DNA from: Copromyces sp. CBS 386.78
Taxonomy: Eukaryota; Ascomycota; Sordariomycetes; Sordariales; Sordariaceae
Reading direction: 5' to 3'
Assembly: GCA_030685235.1 (NCBI GenBank)
Contig: MU839258.1
Coordinates: 1-64,000, forward strand
Length of the DNA stretch: 64,000 bases
Shown: one piece after another, positions 36,314-50,569 of the stretch
Numbering within the stretch: position 1 is the first letter of the stretch
How the letters are laid out: the number at the start of each line of letters is the position of its first letter
Program-made: the position numbers and the translations under genes
Notes under the pieces: model-generated
Told to the model about the DNA's origin: nothing
The model's database searches: none
The model's input: the letters and a program-made list of their open reading frames with translations, nothing else

Positions 36314-38018
36314 GATAGTAATTTTCCTTTTATTATCGAAATTAATACCGTTTTCTATTTAGTAGTACGCTAATAAACGAGACCGCTAAATAATTTAATT
36401 ATAAATTTATATAGTTTTTTTCGATTTAAAGAGTTATCAGCGTATAAAGTATTTAAAGCGATTTCGAATTTTAACGACGTTCTAAAGTAAAGAGAGAAAA
36501 TTAGCTATAATTAAAAATAATATAATACTTTATTAATAGCCTTACGTTATTGAGGACTAGGATTATAATTATAGCGAATTAAATGGTTGGCTATAAAGGT
36601 AATATTTGGTCGGGTAATTACTACGGCGTATATTATCAATCCGACGACGATTTAATATTCTTATATTTTATTAAAAGAGGCTATACTATTGTAAGGTAGA
36701 AATTCTTTATTATTTATCGAAATGAAGGCGAAAGTATAAAGATTTTTAATAAGTTTAGTAATTTTATAGATATATTCCTATTAAAATAATTAGATTAGTT
36801 TGGCTTTTCGATTTCGAATGATTTTAATACTTAAAAACTATTGGAGGTTATTATTATTTATAAATTTATATTTTTCCTTTAGTTTCCTTATTACTTAATT
36901 AATTTTATTATAGTATTTTTAATTGAAGGTAAATATAATATTGTTAATATAGTAGAAGATTAAAATCCTATTACGTTTAAGGATATACGGATTTGGTATA
37001 ATGGTTTGAATCCTATGTTGTTAAAGGTACTATTGAATTTTCGTTATTAGAGTAGAGGAGTATATTGTAGATTATAGAGGGCTTTAAAAAGCTTAAGGAT
37101 TGTATTATATTTTCGATATTTATAGAGTATATGTATATAGATTTCTTTATTCAGGTGAGTATTAATAATGGTATTTATAGTGTTGTATTAGATAAGTTCG
37201 AAGGTAAATTTAGCGGCGTAAGCAATGATAGATTGAAAGGAGCGATTAGTTAATGTAGACGCGTACGTTTCTTTATTGTAATAATATTATTAATCTTTTT
37301 TAATAACGAGGTAGGCCTTTATTTTTAATAGGCGACTATATTTATTGAATTTATATATATATATTTATATATAGTTAAAGATGTAAGCGCGCTTAGTACG
37401 GGGAATATCCTTATTAATTTCAACCTATAACTATATTTCTTTATAATCATTAAAATATATTTTTTCTATTTATTTAAAAAAGTCTTTTAATTTATAATAT
37501 TTTAAATTATAATAAATTTTTAGGATTAAGTGTGAATTTTAACGTTTAATAGAATTTAATTAATTACTTTTAGTAATTAGGTAATTAGTTTTTACCTTCG
37601 TAATAACTTTGCCCTATTTTTACCTTATTAATTAAACGAGTCTTCTAATATTGAAAGTAATTTCCTATAGTTCGAAAGTTAGGAAGGAGATAGGTTTTAG
37701 TAGGTTTGTAACGAATCCAGTAGAGAGAGCGGTTAGTAATATATTTAGAGGGGTAAGATAATTAATAATAAAGTTAAGGGATATTTTACTTTAAATATTA
37801 GGTTTGGTTAGTTTAGGGTTAATAGTATTACTAGTTTTTTGAGCTTCGTTATCGAGGAACGATAGTAGTAAGTAAGTAAGATTATTATTTTCTATATTTT
37901 ATATTACGTTAAAGGGTTCGAAGTATTATATAGATAGTTGAAGTAAGTCGTCGATTTTATTAAATCAATTAGAAATCTTATTGCTAATTAGCCTTAGCCC
38001 TTCCTTAATTTCGTTAGG

Positions 38019-38325
38019 TATCACGGTGCAAAGGTATAAGGTAGGTAAGAATATACGTAATTACACAAAGGAGCAAGAGAAAAGATTTAAGGGTGTAATC
38101 CTAGACTGGCCTTTATAGAGGCCAGTCTAGGAATTAATTCTATAGCAATCTTATAAGTGCTATAGAGTTAGCACGACCTATATAGCGATAGCGATAGTAC
38201 GGCTATCGTAGCCTTCTGTGGAGGCTATAATAACCTTATATTATATTCGGAGCTATAGCCTAATCCCTAATTCCAATAACTATTAATTATATACATTAAA
38301 CCGTTATAAAATTAACCTTATAATA
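38019..38325 (-). repeat. Gypsy LTR A
   Basis: 307 bp; inverted relative to 43003-43310 and 49864-50171, direct relative to 53557-53864. Ends TA...TA, consistent with TG...CA changed at CpA by RIP. Confidence 0.92.
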
Positions 38326-38915
38326 CTACCCCGGATTAAAAGAAGCTATATAACTAACTAACAATATATAAAACGATTAAAATGCCTATTAATCATTTAA
38401 TTTACCCTATAAAAGCCTTTACGGCCGCTATTACTTTACGTAACGACTTTTTTAATCCTCCGTACTCTATAATTCCCGCTGGTACCGGCTAGTCCGTTTT
38501 TACTTCCGTTAATAGTAGTTAGTTCGCTTTTACTAGCTACTGGTCCGCTTTTACTACTTTACGCCGCTTTTTTATTATAATTTAATCTAGCAGCACTAAT
38601 TCGTTTAAATAACTTTTATAGAATTTCTATACTACCTCTGAGTATAATATAACGTTAGCCCGTTTTTATTAATTTAATACGTATAGCGGTACTTATAAGA
38701 TATAATATTTTTATCGTTTATTTTTTAAATTCTTTCTATATTTATTTATATTATTAAAATCCTATTTAATAAAAATTTTCCCGTTATTTATCCACTTTAT
38801 AATCCTCTTTTAATTTACTCTTATATCCCCTTCAATATATCCTTTTTAAATTTTATTTCTTTAATATAAAAAGTAAGATTATATTTTACTCGTCTGGGCT
38901 AGAAACGCCCTCTGC

Positions 38916-38937
38916 GACCCATTGCTTGCAATGGGTC
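38916..38937. repeat. Left subterminal hairpin of the MITE
   Basis: Stem GACCCATTGC / GCAATGGGTC, loop TT. It is the counterpart of 39416-39437. Confidence 0.9.
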
Positions 38938-39415
38938 TGGCTCACGGATTCGCGAAAATGCATTGATTCGCGAAAAAATTTCGGTACCTGGCAAACCCCG
39001 CATTTTGTTAGCAAACCGATGTACCACCGTTTTTTTGCATACCCACCATAAGCAATTCACTTCCATAACCGTGTGAATCCATTACCAACTACCAAATATC
39101 GCCAAATATCGATATAGGAAGATTAGTGTTTAGTGTAAAATGATGCAGATATTGTAACCAGTGTGAAATCCGACTGGGCAGGACCCTGTTCAAAACACCA
39201 TGCCAGAAAGTAGTGATGTTGGTGATGAGGATATTGATCCTGCTTTGTTGAATTGTTAGTCTAGTACAGGGATGTTTACTAGGTAGAGCGATATTACATG
39301 CACGAATGCAGCGATTTTCAAAAAAGTAGGGTGACATGGTTACACTGCTAATTTCTATGGGCGGGAAAGTACCAAATTTTCGCGAATCAATACATTTTCG
39401 CGAATCCATGAACCT

Positions 39416-39437
39416 GACCCCGTGCCAGCACGGGGTC
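39416..39437. repeat. Right subterminal hairpin of the MITE
   Basis: Stem GACCCCGTGC / GCACGGGGTC, loop CA. It differs from the left hairpin at two base pairs, both still complementary. Confidence 0.9.
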
Positions 39438-42400
39438 AGACTGAGGCGTTTCTAGCCCTGACGAGTATATTAATTAGGAGTCGAAATATAATTATATAGT
39501 TACTAACTTTTAAAATTTCCAATAGTCCTTTTCGAAACGGAATTAATTTAACGTATAATTTCCCGGTTTTAAAATTTTCCATATTTAATAAAACTTTATC
39601 TCCGATTTTATATCGTTGAACGTCCAATCTCTTTTTATTAATATTATTTTCGTACTATTTCCATACTTCTTTATTTTAATTATTATATAATCTAAAATTA
39701 TTTTAAAATAGTTAGCGATTTTAATAATTTTAAAATATTTATTCTATTAGATCCCTAATATTTTTAGGGGGTACGGCGTAGCGGGTTCAACCCCTATTCG
39801 GGGATGGAAATTATAGTTAGCGAAAAATAGCGAGATTCCTATTATCTTTAAGATTAAATTATTAGCGGCAAATTCCGCTATAGGTAATTAATCGATTTAA
39901 TCGTCCAATACTTAATTAATAAAGGTCTATAAGTATCTTTCTATTTCTATATTAATATTTTCTATTTGCATATTTATAATTGGGTAAAAAGCGGAGGAGG
40001 GTATAAAATTAATTTTTAATTTTATTAATAATATTTTTTAGAATTGTAAAATAAATTAGGAACCCCGGTCGGATATAATAATATTAAGTAAGTTATAAAT
40101 ATTATAAATCTGTTTTATAAAGTAGTCCGCTAATTCTTCTATAATTAGCCCTACTATAAAGATATAATATTATATTTTCGTTAATTTGTTAATAATTACT
40201 ATAATATATTGGAATATTTATTTATAACGTTTATAGGGCGTTAATAGTGTAAGGTAATCGATAGAAATATCCTTCTATAGTACGCAAAGTACTAATAATA
40301 ATTTTAAAAACTTATATAGCGTATATTATAACGACTTCATTTTTATATATATTAAGTAGGTTTTATAGTAGGTCTTTATTACGTTATATATCCTTGGTTA
40401 GAAGAATAATTAAAGGAGAAGGCTATAAATCTTTTCCTTACTTAGGTACCCCGCTCTTAATATATTATAAATACAGCGGATTAATTAATAATAAATTTTA
40501 ACGTCTGTAAAGTTAAGGAAAACCGAACTATAATAATAAAACTAGCCATATATAGCGCGGCATTCTATAAACGAAAGTGTTTTAAAGCTCCCTTTAACCT
40601 CCTTCGACTATACTCTCTTTACTAGGTCTATTAAATAGGCGAGCGCATTTTAAAGAAGGGTAAATTTCTTATAAATTTCCATTATTAAATTATTTACCAA
40701 TATTTCGTTTATAGTTTTTAAATTGTAAAAGTATATTATTCCGATAAAAACTTCGTGATCCCTTTTATTTTTTAAAATATAGGATCCGTTAACGAAAACA
40801 TCTTTTTTTAATAAGACTTTATTCTTTATTAGGAAGCGTTTATTACCTTCGTATTTTAGAACATCTTCCGGTTTATAATTTGATATATTAGAACGGATTT
40901 ATAGTAAGCCCGGTCGGTTTTAACTAATAAAATTAAAACGGGAGAGAAATTATAATTATTTTATATATTACGGTATTAATTATTTATTAACTATAAACAA
41001 TTTTAATCCTTTATAATTTATTAAAACTTCGAACACCTATTATACTCCTTCTAATTTTAGCATCTATTCTTCTAACGCTTTAATAATAGCGAATAACTCT
41101 TTATTATATATATTATAATTATACTCTACTAACGAATATTATTAATTAAAATAAGTCATTAATTATAATACTCCGTCCTTATTATATTAAGAGAGAATAT
41201 TACCATAAACACAATTTAAAATGTTTATTTTTATAATTGTCTACTTAAATTAATTATAAATATATAATATTGGCCCGCTAATAAAAATTTGTTTAAATAC
41301 GTCGAAAGAGCGTTAGTACTAATCTTCTTATTTTCAATTTTTAACGGTCTTCTTTATTAGCTCGTATAATAGTCCTATTAGAATAGAAAAATATTTAATA
41401 AATTACTAATAGAAATTAACGAATCTTAAGAAACGTTATAACGCCTTCTGAATATTTAAAGCCTCTTGTAAAATAATTACTATTACCTTTTTTAGGTTTA
41501 TGTTAATATTTCTAAAGGTAATAATAAACTTTAAATACTTAATCCGTTTCGTATAGAAATCGTATTTATTAATATCGATTTATAAGCCTACATCGATTAT
41601 CTTCCGTAGGACTTCACTAACGTACCCTACGTAATTTTCTTCGTTTTCTAAATAAACGAGGATATTATTAAAGTAAGTAGTAGCGTATATATTAAGGATA
41701 TTACATAGGACGTTATTAATATAATTCTAAAATATCCCTAGTACCCTTTATAATTTAAATATGTATATTAAGGATTTAAAAAACTTAGAGCGGGTAATAA
41801 ATATATAAAGGGCTCGGGGTACTTTTGTTTATTTATTAAGGAATTCCATTAATAAATAGCGGTCTCTATAACCCGGGTAGCTAAAACGTATATTATTTTT
41901 CTTATAATCGATATATAATTTATAGAATTTTATTTAAAGGAACCCTAAAATAATCAAATACTTATTAAAGAGATTATAAATAAGGAAAATAACGATTTCT
42001 TTCTAGTAGCCTATCCGCAACCTTCCTATTACCATTTTACTAATTATACTTTTAATATTCTTATTTATAAATACTGATTTTTTAAGACGAAGAAAGTAGA
42101 AATAGGGAAGATTATATTTAATAATAAAAAAATAATTAATAAATATAAATATAAAATATGCGCTATTAATAAAGGAAATATAATAATATTTATATATACT
42201 AATAATTACGTATATAAATAATAAAATTAAATTTGGAGTAGTATTATTTAACGATTAGATTTCTACTTCTTTTAAATCCGTTGAAGGATCCTATTATTTT
42301 TATAATATAATTACCCGGCTCGGCTTCTACGTATAATTAAATATAAAAACTAAATATTTTCTAGTTCGTTATAATATTCCCCGCCCGCGGCCAGTTTAAT

Positions 42401-43002
42401 CGTAAGGGTTATAATTATATTAATAATTCCTACTAAATAGACTTCCGTAGGTTTTTACCCAGTATTACTATTATTGCATTTACCCTTACCTTTTTTCTTT
42501 GTTTTAATTAAGCTACTATTAATATAAAATTTACTACCCTAATTAATAGATCCGAAGTAATTGCAGGCAATATAATTTTATTAGTTATAATAGTAGTAGA
42601 AGCCCTTCTCCTTCCGCTCTTTAAAAACTTTAGGGTTAAATATAGTAGAAAAATTTATAAAATTAAAACCTATTTAATTCCCTCCTTAATTTATAGGTTT
42701 ATCGGCTATAGTAAGAGGGGGTACTATAATATTTTTAGAGGAAAAGTCCGAATCTTTAAAAATACCCGTAATAATTTTATTATAATAATTAGGGTTTTTT
42801 AACTTCTAGTTAACCTTCCTTACGAATTTTAATTATACAATATAATTATTATCTTTAGGGAAATATTAAGTAATTAAAATACTTCGAAACTATTTATTAA
42901 ACTTATTACAAAAGTAATAAACTTTTATTATATTATTAAACCTATATTTATTTATAAGCTTAGTAAATTCGATTTTAAAGTGTTATAGGGCTAGCGCCCA
43001 GG

Positions 43003-43310
43003 TATTACAGGGTTAGCCTTGTAATAGTTCAGAGTATGCGGTTAGCAGTTATCGGAGCTAGGGATTAGGCTATAGCTCCGAATATAATATAAGGCCATTA
43101 CGGCCTTTATAGAAGGCTACGATAGCCTCATTATCGCCATCGTTATACAGGTCATACCAGCTCTATAATACTTATAAAATTGCTACAAAACTGATCTCCT
43201 AGACTAGCCTCTATAAAGACCAATCTAAAATCGCACCTTTAAACCTTTCCTCTTATTCCTTCGTATAATTACATATATTCTTACTTACTTTATACCTTTA
43301 TATTATAATA
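43003..43310 (+). repeat. Gypsy LTR B
   Basis: 308-bp 5' LTR of the inner element; partner 49864-50171. Confidence 0.92.
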
Positions 43311-46300
43311 ATTAATTGCACTTTTAAACTATCGCGTTTATACGTATATCTCTTTTCGACCCCTAGAATCGCGCGGCGAGAAATTGCGTAGTTTAGAACT
43401 ATATTAGGATCGCTTTGTAGGAGTCGTGGACTCTAGTATATAGAGTCGCTTCGTTGAACCGTAGATTCGTTAGGACCGGACCCTAAAAGCGGTAATTTAA
43501 TTATTATAATTAAGCCTTTATATCGTAATAATCTCCCTTAATTACGCCTTTATATTATAATAATCCCCCTTATATTATAAATTAATTTCTTTATAAAAGA
43601 TAATAGTAATTATAATTATTATTCTAACGATAATAATAATAGTAGTAATAATATTTCGCTACCGGATTATATTATTCTAAACCCTTAAGAAATAGAATAA
43701 AGAATTAGTTTATTAAATAATTCCCCCAATTTATTCGACCTTAGGGAACTTTTTAACGTTTTTACCGCGGATTTAATTCCCGATATTAAAGTTTATTAAA
43801 TAGCCTTTCTTTAATTTATTAATATTATTCGTAGTATCCGGGATTTCGTAAACGGCTTTATAGAGGATATTCGGCTACGTTTAATTTTTCGAAACTATAA
43901 GGTTTTCGCTAGAACCGTCCCCCGATAACTAGCCTTTAAATTTATTATTAAATTACTAAGAAAGGTATTTAAAATAGTTATTACGAATTATAATATTATA
44001 ATAAAAGAATAAAATATAATATAACGCGTAATTATAATTCTCTAATAGCGGGTTATAATTATATCCGCTATAGCCCCCTTTAATATATTAGAGACTTTTA
44101 ACGCCCCTAAGGAAGCTACGATAACCGTTTCCCGGCCCTTTAAATATATTATCGAAGACCCTCCGATCTTTACCGGAGAGGATAAAAATAATACTAAGTA
44201 CTATAATACTTTCCGGTTATAAAAGAATTAAATTAGAACTATATAAGAATTCGACGCCCTCTATTTCCCTATAGAGCGGGTTAAAATCGTATGTACAATA
44301 TTCCAACTAGGACTAAACCTATATTTAATATTAAATAATAACCTAAAAAAATTTATATAATTCCTTAAAGAATTTAAAAAGTGGCTATAAACGATTAACG
44401 AAATTTTCCTTACGTACTTTATAGACCAATATAATAATATTAATATTAAATTAAATACTAATAAATATTTTATTAATTTCTATTAAAATAGTACTCTATT
44501 CCCGCGTTTTAAAATCGAATTTATTAAATTTATAAATAAATATAAATTTAATAATATAATAAAAATTTATTACTTTCGTAATAAGTTTAATAAACGGCTT
44601 CGAAATACTTTAGTCTCTTAAAATTTCCCCGAAGACAATAATTATATTACGTAATTAAAGTTCGTAAAGAAAGTTAACCAGAAATTAGAAAACGCTAATT
44701 ATTATAATAAAATAATTGTAAATATTTTTAAAGATTTAAATTCCTCCTTTAAAAACGCTATAGCGGCGCCTCCTATTATAACCGATAAACTCGTAAATTA
44801 AAAAGGAAATTAAATAAATTTTAATTCTATAAATTTTTTTACTATATTCGACCCCAAGGTTTTTAAAGAACGAAAAAAGAAGGGCCTTTACTATTATTAT
44901 AGTTAGTAAAGCTATATTACCTATAATTACTTCGGATTTATTAATTAAAGTAAAAAATTTTATATTAATAGTAAATCGGCTAGTAAAAAAAAGAAGGGTA
45001 AGGGTAAATATAATAATAGCGGTACCGAATAAGAACCTATAGAAGTCCGTTCGGTAAAAATTGCTAATATAATTACAATCTCTATAATTAAACTAGTTAC
45101 GGGTAGTAAATATTATAACGAATTGGAAAATATTTAATTTCTATACCTAATCGTATATAAAAGCCGAACCGGGTAATTATATTATAAAAATAACGGGATC
45201 CTTTAACGGATTTAAAAGAAGTATGAATTTAATTATTAAATAATACTATTCTAAATTCAATTTTATTATTTACGTACGTAATTATTAGTACGCGTAAAAA
45301 TTATTATTTTTCTTTTATTAATAGTAAATATTCTACGTTTATATTTATTAACCGTTCTTTCATTATAAAATACAATTTTCCCCGTTTCCGCCTTCTTCGT
45401 TTTAAAAAATTAGTATTTATAAACGGAAATATTAAAAGTATAATTAGCGAAGGAATAATAAGAAGGTTGCAAATAAATTACTATAAAGAAATTAATACCT
45501 TTTTAATTTACGACTTTCCTAATAAACACCTAATTATTTTAAGGTTCCTTTAAATAAAATTCTATAAACTATATATTAACTATAAAAAAGGCGGTATATA
45601 TTTTAACTATCTAGGTTATAAAGACCGCTATTTACTAACGGAGCTCCTTAATAATTAAATAGAAATACTCCAAACCTTTTCTAACCCTATTTGTATTATA
45701 GTCGCCCGCGCCTATAAAAAGGTACTTCTTTAAAATAATTCTAAATTTCCTTCCTCTCTTCCTTATATATTTAAGGGCTATTTCTATAAAGAAGCGGCCT
45801 AATATAAAGAAATTGAGGATTAACTTATTAAAATTCCTTAATTTAAAAACGAAGGATTTAAAAAATAAATTTCCAACTCTCCCGTTAAAATACTGTTAAT
45901 AGCTCTATTACAAACTTTTATTATATACTACATAAATGCGAAAATATAGGGTATTATAAGTACCGCTACCGTTTTTATACTAATTAAACAGGATATACTA
46001 TATAAATTATATATTAAATTCAACGGAAGATATATATTAGCGGGTATGCGCCGTACTAATATTCGGGCGGGTAAATATATCGAAGGCGGTATAAACCCTA
46101 TTAATATTAAAGAATTTAATACTACTACTTTTAATTTTATTTATAAAAAGGACTAATTTTAACTATATATTATTAATTATATTTATTTAAAAGAACTAAT
46201 TACTATTTTAAAGCTCCGGGAAATAGATTTTATATACGAAATTATAAAATATATTATTAAAGGGCGAGGGGAGAAATATAAGGATAATCTTCTACATTCC

Positions 46301-46849
46301 CTCCACTTTTTTATTAATAATATAGCTAATAAGTACGGATTTAAAATAAAAAAAGAAATAGCATTAATCGCTAAATCTATTACATTAATAAAGGATTTAA
46401 CTAAAAATATACTGCTCTATAAAGAAATTATCTATTATATTTATTTAATAAAAATAACGGAAGAAAACGTTTAAAAGTTCTTCAATAAAATAAATAAGCT
46501 TTAAAAAACTAAAGAAGAAATAAAAAAGATATTAATAGATTATTATTAATTATATATTAATACTTTTCTTCCTACGTTAACCGATAAAATACCCCTATAC
46601 CATTTATATAATTATAAAATCGATTTTAGATTAAGAGAGTAATTATTATACGTTAAATTTAAACCGATATTATTTATCGAAATTACCGATATTAAAAAGT
46701 GAATTAATAAAAACTTTAAAAAGAAATTTATCCATCCCTCCTAATCTACTACCACTTCGCCTATCCTATTAATATAGAAGCCGGATAAGGGAATCCGTAT
46801 TTATATTAATTACTATAATATTAATAATATTACTTTAAAAATATAATAT

Positions 46850-47350
46850 CCAATTCTATTAATTAAGGAAACTTTTAACGCTATTTATAAAACGAAGATC
46901 TTTATTAAATTCAATATTATTAATATATTTAATAGGATATAAGTAAAAGAGGGCTACAAATAATTTACTATATTTATTACCCGCTTTAAATTTTTCGAAT
47001 TTTTAATATACCTATTTAATTTATAAGGGGTACTAAGAACGTTCTAAAATTATATTAATAACGTCCTATATAATATCCTTAATATATATATTATTACTTA
47101 CTTTAATAATATCTTCGTTTATTCGGAAAATAAAGCGGACTACGTAAGGTACGTTAGCGAAGTCCTACGGAGGATAATTAACGTAGGCCTATAAATCGAT
47201 ATTAATAAGTAAGATTTTTATATAAAATAGATTAAATACTTAAAGCTTATTATTACCTTTAGAAATATCGAAATAGATTTAGAAAAAGTAGTAGCAATTA
47301 TTTCGTAAGAAGTTCTAAATATTAAGAGGGCGCTATAATATTTCTTAGAA
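46850..47350 (+). pseudogene. Gypsy reverse transcriptase remnant (inner element)
   Basis: Best-preserved RT stretch of the window. Consecutive conserved blocks are present in one frame: an IKFNIINIFNRI-type strand (palm, Asp to Asn), FITRFKFFEFLIYLFNL, then NYINNVLYN and the catalytic YFNNIFVY where live enzymes have YLDDILVY. Both catalytic Asp codons of the box are Asn. Trp and Gln codons are stops. Confidence 0.88.
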
Positions 47351-48239
47351 TTTGCTAACTTTTATCGGCGGTTTATTAAATACTTCTCTATCCTAACGGG
47401 ACTATTATACGAATTAATAAAGAAGACCGTTAAAAATTAAAAATAAGAGGATTAATATTAATATTCTTTTAATATATTTAAATGAATTTTTATTAATAAA
47501 TTAATATTATGTATTTATAGTTAATTTAAATAAACAGTCGTAAAAACGGATATTTTAAATTAGGTTTACGGTAGTACTCTCTCTTAGTATAACGAAGATA
47601 GGGTATTATAGCCGGTAATTTACTTTAATTAATAATATTCATTAGCGGAATATAATTATAATATTTATAATAAAGAATTACTCGCTATTATTAAAGCGCT
47701 AAAGGAATAGAAATTAGAATTACAGGGAATATAATAACCGTTCGAAGTTTTAATAAACTATAAAAGATTAAAGTCGTTTATAATTAATAAATAATTAATA
47801 TTACAATATATAAAATAATTATAATTTTTCTCCCGCTTTAATTTTATTATTTAATACCGACCGGGCTCGCTATAAGTCCGCCCTAATATATTAAGCCGTA
47901 AATTGGAAAATATCCTAAAATATAAAGGCGATAAATATTTCCTAATAAAGAATAAAATTTTATTAGAGAAAGATATTTTCATTAACGGTTCTTACGTCCT
48001 AAAAGATAAAAGGGATCCGGAAATTTTCGTCGGGATAATTTACCTTTACAATTTAGAAGCTATAAATAAAACGTCAGTAAACGACTTAATAACGGAAACC
48101 TATAAGAAATTAACCTTTTTTTAAAATGTATTGGCTTATTTAACGGACCTAATAAAGAAAATATAATTAAAGGAAGTTAAAGGGAATTTTAAAAAACTTT
48201 CGTTCGCAAAATACCGTACTATATAGGGCTAAATCTATT

Positions 48240-49200
48240 ACTGTAGTTCGGTTCTCCTTAATTCTAGAAATATTGAAATTTATTACTAATTAATTTATTA
48301 TATTTATAATATGCTAGGAGCGGGGTACTTAGGGAAGGAAAAAATTTATAACCTTCTCCTCTAATCTTTCTTTTAACTAAGGATATATAATGCAATAAAG
48401 ACCTATTATAATACTTACTTAACGTATATAAAGATAAAACTATTATAATATACGCTATATAAATTTCTAAAGTTATTATTAATACCTTTCGCTCTATAGA
48501 AGGATATTTCTATCGACTACGTTATACTATTAATACCTTACGAACGTTGCGGACAAGTATTCTAATATATTATAATAATTATTAATAAGTTAATAAAAAT
48601 ACGGTATTTTATTCCTATAGTAGAATTAACCGTAAAGGAATTAGCGGACTGCTTTATAGAATAGATTTATAATATCTATAATTTACTTAATATTATTATA
48701 TCCAATCGGGGTTCCTAATTTATTTTATAATTTTAAAAAACGTTATTAACGAAGTTAAAAATTAATTTTACACCCTCTTCCGCTTTTTACTTAATTACGA
48801 ACGGGTAAATAGAATATATTAACGCGGAAATAGAAAGATATTTATAAACTTTTATTAATTAGGTATAAGACGATTAAATCAATTAATTACTAATAGCGGA
48901 ATTTACCGCTAATAATTTAATTTTAAAAATAACGGGAATTTCGCCGTTTTTTACTAACTATAAATTCTATCCCCGGATAGGGGTCGAGCCCGCTACGCCG
49001 TACCCCCTAGAAATATTAAAGATTTAATAGAATAAATATTTTAAAATTATTAAAATCGCTAACCGGTTTAAAATAATTTTAAACTATATAATAATTAAAA
49101 TAAAAAAAGCGTAGAAGTAATACGAGGATAACGTTAATAAAAAAAGATCGGACGCTCCGCAATATAAAATCGGAGATAAAGTTTTATTAAATATAAAGAA
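48240..49200 (+). pseudogene. Gypsy integrase remnant (inner element)
   Basis: Blocks KDISIDYV, IIINKLIKIRYFIP, ELADCFIE, IISNRGS (live: VSDRGSQF) and SSAFYLITNGQ (live: SAFHPQTDGQTE) follow in order in one frame. The catalytic Asp positions are Asn. Frame broken by stops. Confidence 0.87.
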
Positions 49201-49863
49201 TTTCGAAATTGGAAGACTGTACATTAAACTAATTCTATTCCGGGAAAGGCTATTCGAAATTTTAAAAATTAATAATTATATAATTATTCTTCAATTCCTA
49301 ATTTATAAAATATAGTCCTATATTCTATATTAATAAAGTAAAACTTTAAGAAAGATATACCGAAGGGGACGTAAGGGTAAATTAAAAGAGGATTATAAAG
49401 CGGATAAATAACGGGAAAAATTCTATCGAATAGGATTTTAATAATATAAGTAATTATAAACGGAACTTAAAGAATAGATAATAAAAATACTACATCCTAT
49501 AAATACCGTTATACGTATTAAATTAATAAAAATAGGCTAATATTATAATATGCTTAGAAATAGTACGGAAATTCTACGAAAGCTATTTAAATAAACCGGC
49601 GCTGCTAAATTAGATTACTATAAAAAAGCGGCGTAAAATAGTAACGGACCGGCAACTAAAAGCGGACTAACCGTTACTAATAGAGGTAAGAACGGATTAG
49701 CTGAGATTAGCGGGAAATATAGGGTATAGAGGATTAAGGAAGTCGCCGCATAGAGTAATAGCGGCTATAAAGGCTTTTATAAGGTAAATTAAACGATTAA
49801 TAAGTATTTCAATTGTTTTATATATTATTAGTCAATTATACGGCTTTTTTTAGTCTGGGGTAA

Positions 49864-50171
49864 TATTATAGGGTTAGCCTTATAATAGTTTAGAATATAC
49901 GGTTAATAGCTATTGGAACTAGAGATTAGGTTATAGCTCTAAATATAGTATAAGGCTATTACGGCCTTTATAGAAGGCTACGATAGCCTTATTATTGTTA
50001 TCGCTATATAAATTATACTAGTTCTATAATACTTATAAGATTATTATAGAGCTAATCTCCTAGACTAGCCTCTATAAAAACCAGTCTAGGATCGCACCCT
50101 TGAACCTTTCCTCTTACTCCTTCGTACAATTACGTATATTCTTACCTACCTTGTGCCTTTACACCGTGATA
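49864..50171 (+). repeat. Gypsy LTR C
   Basis: 308-bp 3' LTR of the inner element; followed directly by the second CCAGG. Confidence 0.92.
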
Positions 50172-50569
50172 CCAGGGGTTAAACCTGGCTGATACCAAGT
50201 CAAACCGCCTACGATAACTCTAGTTCGGATGCCCCGGCCTTAGCGCTACAGTACACAAAACCCTTTCTAGACTGCGCCTTCTATACAGTCTTCTCTCTTA
50301 CTCTCTTTATCAAATATAGCATTTCAACCTTATACGACTACTCGCTATACCTTACTCTTATAGACCTGTTATATTATATTTAACCCTCTTTTTAATACCC
50401 CGTTACTATTCTCTCGCAAGTACGCCCAAAGAGTCTCCCTCTCGTTACTCACATCCCTAACAACAAAACCCTATCACAATATCTTAATAACCCCAAATTC
50501 CGTAGTCGCCGAATTCCCAAGAACGGTACCAATAATTCGCTTCGTCTATCGAGGAATTTATTATTGAGA

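Larger units (their letters stand above)
38889..39465. mobile_element. 577-bp MITE with ~100-bp TIRs and subterminal hairpins
   Basis: A sharply bounded, un-RIPed block inside RIPed gypsy sequence. Ends are inverted repeats starting CTCGTC(A/T)GGGCTAGAAACG and extending about 100 bp (38889-~38990 and ~39363-39465), with flanking TA dinucleotides (38887-38888, 39466-39467) as target duplication, typical of Tc1/mariner/pogo-type MITEs. Each TIR holds a perfect 10-bp stem with a 2-nt loop (38916-38937, 39416-39437) and two TTCGCGAA palindromes 18 bp apart (38949, 38967; 39379, 39397), good candidates for transposase binding. No coding sequence. No autonomous partner is visible in this window. 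Confidence 0.93.
43003..50171 (+). mobile_element. Inner Ty3/gypsy element (plus), innermost of the nest
   Basis: A 7,169-bp element with 308-bp LTRs (43003-43310, 49864-50171) and TSD CCAGG (42998-43002, 50172-50176), inserted in the left LTR of the gag-only element. LTR ends read TA...TA, i.e. TG...CA after RIP. A purine tract (GTCTGGGGTAA) precedes the 3' LTR. In order: degraded gag (~44.0-44.8 kb), nucleocapsid/protease (~44.9-45.7), RT with box YFNNIF at ~47099 followed by the readable SENKADYVRYVSEVLRR stretch, RNase H (~47.5-47.9) and integrase (~48.2-49.2 kb) with KDISIDYV and SNRGS blocks. No chromodomain recognised. It is full of stops; same family as the outer gypsy, opposite orientation. 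Confidence 0.93.

Noticed and set aside
39089..39409. 106-codon minus-strand frame
   Set aside because: Lies within the MITE and runs into its TIR; no domain recognised, and MITEs are non-coding.
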